The notes under the pieces were generated by a model. The model did no database searches. It had not been told where the DNA came from and was given only the letters and a program-made list of their open reading frames with translations. From assembly GCA_030605675.1 (NCBI GenBank), contig JAUWHV010000124.1, positions 1-32,517 of the forward strand: a DNA stretch of 32,517 bases, given 5' to 3'. The stretch is from Deltaproteobacteria bacterium. Lineage in GTDB: Bacteria > Desulfobacterota > Dissulfuribacteria > Dissulfuribacterales > UBA3076. Positions 1 through 7,383 of the stretch are shown here, piece after piece. Both the position numbers and the translations under genes were made by a program. Position 1 is the first letter of the stretch. Every line of letters starts with the position of its first letter.

Positions 1-267
1 GAACCGAACCGACTGCCAGAATCCAGGATCGCGAAGAAGCCAGTCATAATTCTCAAGACCGAGGAATTTCTTTGGCAGATATGTGACGTCCAGGAAAAAA
101 CTGTCCATCAGTGTGCCCAGGACCGGAATCAGAATGAACAACACCACGAACAGAAGAAGCGGGACCATAAACCCAAAGGCAATCCAACGCTCCCTGTCCA
201 GTGCAGGCATCCGGGCTGGGTTGCCCGGCAGATGGAAAGAGGATTTCTTAAGGCCCTTTGCTTTCAT
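1..267 (-). CDS. Sugar-type ABC transporter permease, N-terminal part (cut by window edge)
   Basis: Reading the minus strand from the ATG at 267 gives 89 uninterrupted codons to the window edge. A basic, proline-rich cytoplasmic leader of about 28 residues precedes a strongly hydrophobic first membrane segment (about residues 29-51). After it come a short periplasmic stretch and the sequence FLGLENYDWLLRDPGFWQS, the pattern typical of MalF/UgpA-type permeases of carbohydrate importers. The start overlaps the stop of the binding-protein gene as ATGA (264-267), so the two are translationally coupled. The remaining membrane segments and the EAA loop lie outside the window. Substrate cannot be told from this fragment. 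The family call is firm; the fragment is too short for a subfamily. Confidence 0.85.
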   Translation of the reverse strand, partial: MKAKGLKKSSFHLPGNPARMPALDRERWIAFGFMVPLLLFVVLFILIPVLGTLMDSFFLDVTYLPKKFLGLENYDWLLRDPGFWQSVRF

Positions 268-1538
268 TTGGTGCCATAGCGCTTCAGGAGGGCTGCAATC
301 TCTTGCTCCGCTACGGCAAGCGCCTCTTCAGGCGCATATTTCCCGGCCAGGACGCCGTTTATGCGCGGCTGGACGATTTCCGATATCTGGGTGTAGTACG
401 GCAGGATGGGTCTTGGCCTAGCGTTTTGAAAAACAGCTCTCAACTGTCTTAAATGCGGCGCTACTTCAAGCACTTCCGGGTCTGAGTAAAGGTCTTTGCG
501 TCCCGGATTCCAGCCGAGATGGAGAACGAGCTTCTTCTGCGTTTCATACGAGGTGATGAATTCTACGAACTTTAGAGCCTGGGGCTTGACATCGGAGAAT
601 TTGGAGATGCCGATATGCCAACCGCCCAGCGTGGAGACGCTCTCACCATCCCGCAGCGCTGGAAGCGGCGCTACTGCGATTTTGCCCCGGACCTCTGATT
701 CCGGGCCTTGATGCAGCGCCCAGGCATACGGCCAGTTACGCTCGAACAAGGCATTGCCTGACTGGAAGTAGGTGCGGGTCTCTTCCTCTTTCATTTCAGT
801 GTAGGTGCTTGGCGGCGAGATGCCGTGCGTCCGGATGAGATCATGCATAAAGGCCAGTGCTCTGCGGTTTTCAAGGGTGTTGAGGCAAATCCGGTCCCCT
901 TGATTGATGAACCCGCCGTTTGAGCCGGCGAATTCCAGGAAGTTACAGATGAGTCCCTCATATTGGGCACCCTGCCAGACAAAACCGTAAAAGTCCGGAT
1001 TGATTTTACGCATCTTGCTTTGAACCGTTCGGGCATAGGAGAGAAGCTGCTCCCAGGTCCTGGGCGGACCGGGAAGGTCGAATTGTTCGAAGAGATCCTT
1101 GCGGTAGTATAAAAGCCCGCCGTCCAGGTAAACGGGCAGCGCCATGAGCTTTTCCTGGTGGATATCGACAAGTTGGAGGACCCTGGCAAAAAAAGGGCTC
1201 TGGTCAATATCGCTTCCAAGCGGCTCCAGCCACCCTGAGGCGGTAAACAACCCAAGCCAGGCTACGTCCAACAAGAACACATCAGGGTTGCTCTTGCCGG
1301 CGCTCAGGGCGACGACCAGCCCCTGCCGCCGCTGGTCTGTGTCGGTGGGCTGGCGCAATAGCTCGACCGGAATTCCGGACTGCTTTTCAAAATCCCGGAT
1401 GAGTTCTTCCCAGAAAGCCAATTCAGCAGGCGCGCCACCTACCGAGAAGACAACCGCATCCTTCTCCGGACCGCAGCAGCATGCGGCCGAAAGGGCAGTA
1501 AGTAGAACGAGCCAGGCGATTCTTTTAGGCATAATCAC
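264..1538 (-). CDS. ABC transporter extracellular solute-binding lipoprotein (family 1, sugar type)
   Basis: The 424-residue protein has a lipoprotein signal: charged MPKR, a hydrophobic core, then SAAC with the likely acylated cysteine at about residue 20. The mature part follows the MalE/UgpB fold pattern: FWEELIRDFEKQSGIPVELL near the N terminus, NPDVFLLDVAWLGLF, then GNALFERNWPYAW and STLGGWHIGISKFS in the C-terminal lobe. Such proteins capture sugars, glycerol phosphates or similar solutes outside the inner membrane and pass them to MalF/MalG-type permeases, consistent with the overlapping permease gene downstream. A start at the second methionine (MPKRI) is equally possible because no strong ribosome site is visible. 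The ligand cannot be deduced. Confidence 0.88.
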   Translation of the reverse strand: MIMPKRIAWLVLLTALSAACCCGPEKDAVVFSVGGAPAELAFWEELIRDFEKQSGIPVELLRQPTDTDQRRQGLVVALSAGKSNPDVFLLDVAWLGLFTASGWLEPLGSDIDQSPFFARVLQLVDIHQEKLMALPVYLDGGLLYYRKDLFEQFDLPGPPRTWEQLLSYARTVQSKMRKINPDFYGFVWQGAQYEGLICNFLEFAGSNGGFINQGDRICLNTLENRRALAFMHDLIRTHGISPPSTYTEMKEEETRTYFQSGNALFERNWPYAWALHQGPESEVRGKIAVAPLPALRDGESVSTLGGWHIGISKFSDVKPQALKFVEFITSYETQKKLVLHLGWNPGRKDLYSDPEVLEVAPHLRQLRAVFQNARPRPILPYYTQISEIVQPRINGVLAGKYAPEEALAVAEQEIAALLKRYGTK

Positions 1539-1614
1539 ACCGGGGTTGAGCAGGACATTTCGTAAACTGGTTAGCTAATACCTACGATTAGGGTTTTCAT
1601 GATTATCCTTCGAG

Positions 1615-1643
1615 CTATAATAACATGCTTGATTACAATGCAA
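1615..1643 (-). promoter_or_regulatory. Possible promoter for the ABC importer operon
   Basis: On the minus strand a TTGCAT hexamer (1638-1643) is followed after 17 bases by TTATAG (1615-1620), about 77 bases before the binding-protein start. The match to a sigma-70 promoter is moderate only. Confidence 0.35.
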
Positions 1644-1697
1644 AAATTCTAATCCGGACAAGCCGGAACAAAACAGGTTTGAAGATAAAAAAATGAT

Positions 1698-1777
1698 CGC
1701 GAAAGCACGAAAATACGAAGACACGAAAGCTTGAATGTGGTTTTATTTCGTGATTTAAATCTTTCGTGTTTTCGTGA
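1698..1777. repeat. Octamer tandem array with inverted partner (CACGAAAN / TTTCGTGN)
   Basis: Four consecutive 8-bp units of the form (C/T)(A/G)CGAANN occupy 1698-1729. Four units of the reverse-complement form, TTTCGTGN with one degenerate TTTAAATC, occupy 1746-1777. The two arms can pair in several registers. It is the first of many such arrays in the window. Confidence 0.85.
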
Positions 1778-1877
1778 TTGTGTTTCAGAATTTTTTCCAA
1801 GAAAAAACACGAATTTTAGAACTAAGGTACTAATAAAGTCGACTGCTTTTGCCAATGCCGTGATGGAAGAATATATG

Positions 1878-2132
1878 ATGGAAGAATACATAAAGGTCGC
1901 TGCCATTGAAAATGGGATTGAAGCCCAGCTGTTGGGATTTATACTAACTGAGCGGAATATCCCTCATCGGATGAGATCGTATTATGACACAGCATACGAT
2001 GGTCTTTTCCAGGTTCAGAAAGGGTGGGGTTTTGTCTATGCCCCGGAATCCTTCAAAGACGAGATAAGGGAGATAATCTCTGACTTGAGAAAATATCAGG
2101 CTTCTATCGAAGATGCTCCGGAATCTGCTTGA
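1878..2132 (+). CDS. Small DUF2007-like protein (putative signal-transducing family)
   Basis: The 84-residue cytoplasmic protein begins MEEYIKVAAIENGIEAQLLG. It continues with the pattern of DUF2007 proteins: a short beta strand, then a helix that ends in an ERNIPH-type turn, then SYYDTAYDGLFQVQKGWGFV and a C-terminal acidic helix. The family has no proven biochemical function. The open frame extends upstream to 1731 but runs through the octamer repeat, so the start is placed at 1878. There GGAAGA (1865-1870) sits seven bases upstream. ATG at 1875 and 1863 are alternatives, because 15 bases around the start are duplicated in tandem. It converges with the exonuclease gene at 2178. The coding call is good and the family call is moderate. 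Confidence 0.6.
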   Translation: MEEYIKVAAIENGIEAQLLGFILTERNIPHRMRSYYDTAYDGLFQVQKGWGFVYAPESFKDEIREIISDLRKYQASIEDAPESA

Positions 2133-2177
2133 TCTCGGTAAATCGAAGGAAGCCCGTCTCCGTCATGAGACTCCTTT

Positions 2178-3026
2178 TCAAGGGAATGAAACAGTGGGTC
2201 CCCATTCCCCTTTGATCTTGTTGATTGTCCGGGGATCTGCCCTGAATGGTATGTCCGGAGCTTCCGGAACAGGTAAGCGGTGACTTTGAGAAAATGGCGT
2301 TTTCTGTAAATTCAAATTGTAGGCAAGGACCATCAGAAATTCCAGATTGACTGTATCCATAATATTATAGGCAAGTAACGTTTCCAGGGCATTCCGGCTG
2401 TTGGTTCTTTTGAACTCTTCCCAGAGCAGAACGGCGAAATAACCGTCAACCCCATCAAGTTCCCCTCTGTGTAATCCCAATTGTCTCTCACATCCCTTCA
2501 GCCCTCCTGAGTATCCGAGTCTTTTCAAGACATATCGCAGATCAATATGGACCTGCTCGATTTTAATCCCCAGATAGCTTTCAATAAACGGGATATCAAA
2601 ACATTTCCCATTATAAGTCACAATGACCTGGTAATTCTGTATATTCTCTCTGAATGCCTCGAGGTTGTCACCCTGGACATAATGAAAAATGGACTTGCCG
2701 TCATACAAGGCAATGGTCGTGATGGAGTCTCCCCATTTATCCAGTCCGGTTGTCTCTATATCCAAAAATGCAGTGGAGTGACGAAAATGCGGAAATAGCC
2801 GCCAATGTTGATCCGGGGCCAGTAAGCCGGCAAAATATTCCGGCTGATAAGCCAGATGCTTTTGGGACAAATCTATGTGATTTTTGATTGATGCTATCTT
2901 TTCGGACGATAACTTAACTGGATAGGGTTCAACAAAATCATCCCAGGAACGTAAACCGGATTCCCAGAGGCGCTTTTCTGTTATCAAGCCTATACCGGGA
3001 ATATGAGAAAATGTATTTGTGAGCAT
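2178..3026 (-). CDS. RNase H-like (YprB family) exonuclease with N-terminal helix-hairpin-helix
   Basis: The 282-residue protein starts with a helix-hairpin-helix-like segment, IPGIGLITEKRLWESGL (residues 9-25), a non-specific nucleic-acid binding element. The core (about 85-240) has the motifs of the DEDD exonuclease superfamily as found in YprB: DIETTG with D89 and E91, YNGKCFDIPF with N139 and D144, D162, and a late YNIMDTVNLE motif with D224. These acidic residues would bind two divalent metals for 3'-5' cleavage. The last 40 residues are proline-rich and lack a recognised domain. The physiological substrate of the family is not settled. It stands alone, convergent with the small gene at 1878-2132; a weak hairpin (2156-2171) with a short T-rich tail lies between their stops. 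Confidence 0.78.
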   Translation of the reverse strand: MLTNTFSHIPGIGLITEKRLWESGLRSWDDFVEPYPVKLSSEKIASIKNHIDLSQKHLAYQPEYFAGLLAPDQHWRLFPHFRHSTAFLDIETTGLDKWGDSITTIALYDGKSIFHYVQGDNLEAFRENIQNYQVIVTYNGKCFDIPFIESYLGIKIEQVHIDLRYVLKRLGYSGGLKGCERQLGLHRGELDGVDGYFAVLLWEEFKRTNSRNALETLLAYNIMDTVNLEFLMVLAYNLNLQKTPFSQSHRLPVPEAPDIPFRADPRTINKIKGEWGPTVSFP

Positions 3027-3352
3027 GTAGACTTATATCATAAACGCAAAAGCAAAATATAGTTATGATTTAGCATCCTTCATGGCAAGCCAAAAGTAGT
3101 TTACACTTTGTTCATCCTGTACTTTGGTAGTGAAATTTGAAATTAGAAACTTGAAATTAGAGCTGATTAATCCAGTTTTTATCCAATTTCCAATTTCCAG
3201 TTTCGGCATCCAGCATTCGATTTTATAATACACCCTTTTTGGGAATAAGTATAAACCGGCGAATGAAGGATGCCTATGATTTTTTACTTTTGTTCAGTAA
3301 AATAGGGAGTACCTTGAAAATTTTAAAATAAAGAAATTTTGGAGGACACAAA
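3027..3352. other. Intergenic region filled mainly by a short inverted-repeat element
   Basis: Of these 326 bases, about 220 are the MITE-like element at 3072-3274 plus its flanking 8-bp duplications. The remainder is AT-rich and leads to the ribosome site GGAGG just before 3353. No coding frame is credible. Confidence 0.7.
3072..3274. mobile_element. MITE-like element with 12-bp terminal inverted repeats and 8-bp target duplication
   Basis: The left end is AGCATCCTTCAT (3072-3083). The right end is ATGAAGGATGCC (3263-3274), whose reverse complement GGCATCCTTCAT differs at one base. TATGATTT occurs immediately outside both ends (3064-3071 and 3275-3282), a perfect 8-bp target site duplication. 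The inner ends also share a GTTTAYACTT block. The interior holds four GAAATTN-type heptamers (3132-3159) and three CCARTTT heptamers (3183-3203) in inverted orientation. At 203 bp it carries no gene, so it must have been moved by a transposase encoded elsewhere. Confidence 0.85.
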
Positions 3353-4183
3353 ATGCAGAACTCTTTTTTGCAGAACACAACACATGCTTCGTGCCGGAAT
3401 TCCCCCTTGGAGAGAGAATCCATCCGACATCGATCTCGAAACGCGTATCGTGCAATAATCGTACTTTTACTTAGCCTGCTTGTCCTTGCCGGTTGCGCAA
3501 GTTACGGACATCGTGTTTCCCCTGTTCCCCTGCCTGGGGCTCAACCTGAACATGTGACGGTGGATGGGGTCGAAATGCTGGCCGTTGCGTTCCCGGATGC
3601 AAAGACCGCAGAGGATCGGTTTGGCTTTGACGTGCGAGGATCAGGGCTTTTGCCGGTCCAATTAGTCATTGATAATCAAGGTACACAGAAGGTGAGTATT
3701 AATTCCGGGCAGACATTCCTGATTGATCAAAGCGGCCAGGCCTGGCCTATTCTTTCAGCAGAGGAAGCCTATCAACGGGTGAAGGGACATGTGGAAATGG
3801 GCGAAACGGCAAAAGGCACTGTAAAACCCGCTGTTTTACTCGGGGCTGCAGGTGCCCTGGCAGGTTTTGCCGTCGGCATCCTTACAGGGGAAAATATCGG
3901 TGAAAGCGTGGGCAAAGGCGCTGTCCTTGGAGGTACGGTCGGGGCGCTGGCAGGTGGGACAGCAGCCTATGCCACTGCCCCGGAAAAAATCAGGACCGAC
4001 CTGGCACAGAGGACGCTGCGCAACCGGCCTGTCGAACCCGGACAACTGGCCCATGGATTTCTTTTCTTTCCTGGACTCAAAGAGGCCACATCTGCGCAAC
4101 AGCTCCGTTTGGCCGTTACCATCGGTGAAGAACCACACGTCCTGAATTTGCTCCTGGCAAATTCCCGTGTGCCGGAACTTTGA
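3353..4183 (+). CDS. Glycine-zipper lipoprotein of unknown function
   Basis: The 276-residue protein has a lipoprotein signal, IIVLLLSLLVLAGCAS, with the acylated cysteine at residue 48. An unusually long hydrophilic leader of about 33 residues precedes it. The mature N-terminal half is a beta-rich soluble domain. Residues about 162-208 form a glycine/alanine-rich membrane-active segment (LGAAGALAGFAVGILTG, then VLGGTVGALAGG), the pattern of glycine-zipper lipoproteins. The C-terminal part is again soluble. A clear GGAGG lies eight bases before the ATG. The next gene, adenine deaminase, begins 10 bases after the stop, so they are probably co-transcribed although no functional link is evident. 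I do not recognise a named family; an envelope location is the only safe inference. Confidence 0.7.
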   Translation: MQNSFLQNTTHASCRNSPLERESIRHRSRNAYRAIIVLLLSLLVLAGCASYGHRVSPVPLPGAQPEHVTVDGVEMLAVAFPDAKTAEDRFGFDVRGSGLLPVQLVIDNQGTQKVSINSGQTFLIDQSGQAWPILSAEEAYQRVKGHVEMGETAKGTVKPAVLLGAAGALAGFAVGILTGENIGESVGKGAVLGGTVGALAGGTAAYATAPEKIRTDLAQRTLRNRPVEPGQLAHGFLFFPGLKEATSAQQLRLAVTIGEEPHVLNLLLANSRVPEL

Positions 4184-4193
4184 GGTTTTGGGT

Positions 4194-5909
4194 ATGAATC
4201 CGACTTTAGATAAGATCATTCGTTATGGGCGAGGGGAGAAAACAGCAGACCTGTTGCTCAAGAACGGCAAGGTGGTCAATGTCTTCACCGGTGAAATACT
4301 CCGGGCCGACGTGGCCGTAGCTGAAGGAATCATCATAGGTGTTGGTGAAGGATACGAAGCAATTAAGGTCGTAGATCTTTCCGGTCAATATGTCTGCCCT
4401 GGCTTTATTGACGGCCACATTCATATCGAGAGCACAATGCTCTCACCTTATCAGTTCGCCAGAGCCGTGGTTCCCAGAGGCACGACTGCCGTTGTCTGTG
4501 ATCCCCACGAAATCGCGAATGTTCTGGGGCTTGAAGGTATTCGCTATATGCTTGAGGCCAGCGAAAAGCTGCCCCTTACAGTTTTTGTGATGGCATCTTC
4601 CTGTGTTCCTGCCACCCATCTGGAGACAGCAGGAGCAACACTCTCCGCCCAGGACCTGGCGCCTCTTTTTGACCATCCACGGGTATTAGGCCTGGCAGAG
4701 ATGATGAATTTCCCGGGCGTGCTCCACCGCCTACCGGATGTTCTGGCCAAGCTGGAAATTGCAGCTCAGCGAGGCCTGCCCATTGATGGACACTGTCCGG
4801 GGCTCACCGGCCGTGATCTACAGGCATACATAGCTTCCGGCATTAGCTCGGACCACGAATGTACCCGGCTTGAAGAGGCATTGGAAAAACTTCGCGCAGG
4901 GATGTATCTTTTTATCCGCGAGGGAACCACTGCGCACAACCTGGCTGAACTATTGCCGGTGGTTACGGCTGATAACGCCCGCCGATGTCTCCTTGTGACA
5001 GATGACAGGCATCCAAAAGATTTGATGGACCTCGGCCACATGGACTATTCTGTCCGTCTGGCAGTGCAGGAGGGATTGAATCCCGTTACTGCCATTCAGA
5101 TGGTAACCCTGAACCCGGCGGAACGATTCCGCCTTTATGACAGAGGCGCCGTGGCCCCTGGATACCGTGCCGATCTGGTGATCCTGAATGACTTGAAGGA
5201 CTTCTCTGTGGAAAAGGTCTTCAGCAGGGGTCGCCTGGTGGCTGAAAACAACATCCCTTTATTTGATGAACCGCAAAAGACATACGATATTTCCTCTTCT
5301 GTAAGTATAGTTTCAGAGGGCCTAAGCTTCGAGATCCCGGTCCAGGGAGAGCGGGTCCGCACCATCGGTGTGGTTGAAGGGCAGATCGTAACAGAGGCAT
5401 TGGAACTGCCTGTAAAACATAGAAACGGTCTTGCCGTGGCCGACGTGGATCGAGATATCCTCAAACTGGCGGTTATCGAAAGACATCACGCTACAGGCAA
5501 CATAGGTCTGGGTTTTGTTAAGGGCATAGGCCTGAAAAAGGGCGCTCTGGCCGGCACAGTAGCCCATGACTCTCACAATCTCATAGTAGTCGGCACAAAC
5601 GATGCGGACATGACTGCTGCTGCCCATGCGGTAATCAATGCAGGTGGCGGATTTGCGGCAATTGCTGACAAACAGTTGCTGGCAAGAATGTCCTTGCCGA
5701 TTGCAGGCCTCATGTCAGAGGCCCCATTTGAGATTGTGCGCAAAGAGATGGATGAACTTCTGTCAGCAGCCTCCGACCTGGGGAGTCCTTTGGAAAATCC
5801 CTTTATGACCCTGAGCTTTTTGGCCTTGCCTGTTATTCCTGCGTTGAAACTTACTGACCTCGGTCTGGTGGATGTAAATAAATTCGCATTTGTGTCGTTG
5901 TTCGTATAG
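4194..5909 (+). CDS. ade: Adenine deaminase
   Basis: The 571-residue enzyme converts adenine to hypoxanthine and ammonia in purine salvage. The amidohydrolase core shows the metal-binding GHIHIES motif (H75, H77), PRGTTAVVCDPHEIANV, the metal-ligand HCPG and SSDHE motifs and VTDDRHP. The C-terminal domain typical of bacterial Ade has HHATGNIGLGFVKGIGLK and AHDSHNLIVVGTND. Length is normal for the family. The start is placed at 4194 rather than the upstream in-frame codon at 4167, because GAGG (4182-4185) sits at proper distance and homologs begin here. A short hairpin (AGCATG, 5916-5921, with CATGCT, 5930-5935) follows the stop but has no adjacent T-run, so termination there is uncertain. Confidence 0.95.
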   Translation: MNPTLDKIIRYGRGEKTADLLLKNGKVVNVFTGEILRADVAVAEGIIIGVGEGYEAIKVVDLSGQYVCPGFIDGHIHIESTMLSPYQFARAVVPRGTTAVVCDPHEIANVLGLEGIRYMLEASEKLPLTVFVMASSCVPATHLETAGATLSAQDLAPLFDHPRVLGLAEMMNFPGVLHRLPDVLAKLEIAAQRGLPIDGHCPGLTGRDLQAYIASGISSDHECTRLEEALEKLRAGMYLFIREGTTAHNLAELLPVVTADNARRCLLVTDDRHPKDLMDLGHMDYSVRLAVQEGLNPVTAIQMVTLNPAERFRLYDRGAVAPGYRADLVILNDLKDFSVEKVFSRGRLVAENNIPLFDEPQKTYDISSSVSIVSEGLSFEIPVQGERVRTIGVVEGQIVTEALELPVKHRNGLAVADVDRDILKLAVIERHHATGNIGLGFVKGIGLKKGALAGTVAHDSHNLIVVGTNDADMTAAAHAVINAGGGFAAIADKQLLARMSLPIAGLMSEAPFEIVRKEMDELLSAASDLGSPLENPFMTLSFLALPVIPALKLTDLGLVDVNKFAFVSLFV

Positions 5910-6015
5910 CTGTGAAGCATGGTCCTTGACATGCTATGGCTATGACACTATTTTTATTAAAATTATGAGAGCCTCATAATAGATGTATTATTCTTTTACA
6001 TAGATCTGAGAGATT

Positions 6016-6534
6016 ATGCAGACAAGGTACTTCCATGCTGACCATGTCAAGATCCTGGACGAAGCGATATCTATCTCAGAGGATATAATAAGCGATTACT
6101 TTTCTATCTCCAGCGACCACTGGGTCAGGAATCCCTATGAAGTCAGGACCCTCAGGGAAGTTAGTCCATGGGAATACCCTGGCGAGGCCTTTGCACATCT
6201 TGTCCGTTATGGAAAAAACATAACGCAGAAACAAAGTGGCCGGGACAGCCGGAAGTTTTACAGGATTTGCCTTCATGATCACAATATCCTGGATCAGACA
6301 TCCGGTGGGAAGAGAGAGAGACTATTTCCTTTTTTAGTATATGTGATTACCCATGAATTTGTTCACATAATGAGGTTCAGTCGTTATTTTTGTCACCCTG
6401 AATTTGATGACCGTAATGAGGAAGAACAGAAGGTCCATCTGGCGACCCAGGACATATTGACACCTGTAAGAGTCAGGGGTCTGGATGCAGTCCTTGATCG
6501 ATTTCTTCCACATTCACAGTTGAATAAAAATTGA
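6016..6534 (+). CDS. Uncharacterised protein with HEXXH motif (predicted zincin-like)
   Basis: The 172-residue soluble protein carries THEFVHIMRF, a classical HEXXH zinc-metalloprotease signature (H113, E114, H117). It lies at the start of a predicted helix and is followed by an acidic cluster, EEEQKVHLATQDIL, in which E135-E137 could supply a third metal ligand as in gluzincin-like enzymes. The upstream two thirds has no recognisable domain, no signal peptide and no membrane segment, so it should be cytoplasmic. A weak GAGA site precedes the ATG. An FmdB-type zinc-ribbon gene follows after 73 bases with its own ribosome site and a shared terminator, suggesting one transcript. I do not recognise a named family; protease activity is an inference from the motif alone. 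Confidence 0.65.
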   Translation: MQTRYFHADHVKILDEAISISEDIISDYFSISSDHWVRNPYEVRTLREVSPWEYPGEAFAHLVRYGKNITQKQSGRDSRKFYRICLHDHNILDQTSGGKRERLFPFLVYVITHEFVHIMRFSRYFCHPEFDDRNEEEQKVHLATQDILTPVRVRGLDAVLDRFLPHSQLNKN

Positions 6535-6607
6535 ATATCGATTATATGCCAATCTGATGCTTCGGCTTAAGCAGGGCATCTGACGTAGAATTATTGGAGG
6601 TTAGTTT

Positions 6608-6904
6608 ATGCCTATTTATGAGTATGAGTGCGAATCTTGTGGAGAAGTTATAGAGAACTGGCAGAAGTTTTCTGATGCCCCACTTAGTACATGCGAATCC
6701 TGTGGCGGCAATCTGCACAAACTTATTTCCCATTCCTCATTTCATTTGAAGGGGAGTGGCTGGTATGTAACCGATTATGCCGGGAAAAAGACCGGAATTG
6801 CGGATACAAAAAAGTCCGAGTCAAGCCCTGACAAAAAAAGCAAAAAGGACACAGGTTCTTCTTCAGACTCACCGTCCAGCAGTTCCTCCGACACTACTTC
6901 CTAA
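6608..6904 (+). CDS. FmdB-family zinc-ribbon protein
   Basis: The 98-residue protein begins MPIYEYECESCGEVIENWQK. CxxC pairs at C8/C11 and C29/C32 form the zinc ribbon of the FmdB/CxxC_CXXC_SSSS family. The typical ISHSSFHLKGSGWYVTDY segment follows. The last 35 residues are a low-complexity lysine/serine/aspartate tail, as in many family members. Family members are often annotated as regulators by analogy to methylotroph FmdB, but the biochemical role is unproven. GGAGG lies at good distance before the ATG. A strong intrinsic terminator follows the stop. Confidence 0.9.
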   Translation: MPIYEYECESCGEVIENWQKFSDAPLSTCESCGGNLHKLISHSSFHLKGSGWYVTDYAGKKTGIADTKKSESSPDKKSKKDTGSSSDSPSSSSSDTTS

Positions 6905-6928
6905 TCAATCTTTATAAGGGACATATGA

Positions 6929-6958
6929 GGTGGCGGCCCAGGGCCGCCACCTTTTTTA
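6929..6958 (+). terminator. Rho-independent terminator after the FmdB gene
   Basis: A GC-rich inverted repeat (GGTGGCGGC paired with GCCGCCACC, loop CCAGG) is followed directly by six T residues, 24 bases after the FmdB stop codon. Confidence 0.92.
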
Positions 6959-7212
6959 TTTCCGCGCCTTGCCCTCGAACAAAATCTTGAGTCTTGTAAA
7001 TGATTCTAATTGTGATATAGCCGCAAAAAGGCACAAAATACGCAAAAATAAAAAGCAGCTCTCAGTAATGTTAGGTGATTATAATCATTAACAATTCGAC
7101 ATTCGATTTTTTATGAGATTAAAAGAAAATAACCATGAACCTGTGAACGCCTACGATGTTTTTTTGTCATGGTTCTGTTATTATTGACCGAATATAAGAA
7201 TAAGAAGAGGTA

Positions 7213-7246
7213 GGCATCCTTCATTTTGTAGTTTACACTTTTTCAA
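7213..7246 (+). repeat. Solitary left end of the MITE-like element
   Basis: The 34 bases start GGCATCCTTCATTTTGTAG and include TTTACACTTTTT. They are nearly identical to 31193-31227 and share the terminal 12-mer with 3072-3083. No convincing right end or target duplication is seen downstream, so this copy is decayed or incomplete. Confidence 0.75.
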
Positions 7247-7264
7247 CATAGACGGATACCACCA

Positions 7265-7354
7265 TTAGCTGTTAGCTGTTAGCTATTAGGTAAAAACTTT
7301 GTATAAAAACGGACTGTTAAGCTAAAAGCTAACGGCTAAAAGCTAATAGCTAAT
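7265..7354. repeat. Heptamer tandem array with inverted partner (TTAGCTG / AGCTAAN)
   Basis: Three TTAGCT(G/A) units at 7265-7285 are followed by five (A/G)GCTAAN units at 7320-7354 in reverse-complement sense, with a 34-base spacer. It lies just inside the solitary element end at 7213, the same arrangement as in the complete element at 3072-3274. Confidence 0.9.
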
Positions 7355-7383
7355 CGCACGGGTCATATTTTTTGAGGTGTGCC

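Larger units (their letters stand above)
1539..1877. other. Intergenic region between the ABC importer and the DUF2007-like gene
   Basis: This stretch of about 340 bases holds a candidate minus-strand promoter (1615-1643) and an octamer hairpin (1698-1777). Open frames running through it on both strands are read through the repeat and are not convincing genes. Confidence 0.6.
6905..7383. other. Intergenic region with terminator, solitary element end and heptamer hairpin
   Basis: These 479 bases contain the terminator at 6929-6958, AT-rich sequence without a credible gene, one left end of the GGCATCCTTCAT element (7213-7246) and a heptamer hairpin (7265-7354). The ribosome site GAGG for the RlpA gene is at its right end. 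Confidence 0.65.

Noticed and set aside
791..1255. 154-codon minus-strand frame
   Set aside because: It is an alternative frame inside the solute-binding protein gene, which has clear family motifs here.
5573..5932. 119-codon minus-strand frame
   Set aside because: It is antisense to the conserved C-terminal domain of adenine deaminase.
7374..7383. Right end of the third MITE-like copy at the rlpA ribosome site
   Set aside because: Only 7 of 10 terminal bases match and the flanking 8-mers (AAGAGGTA and ATGAAATG) are not a target duplication.
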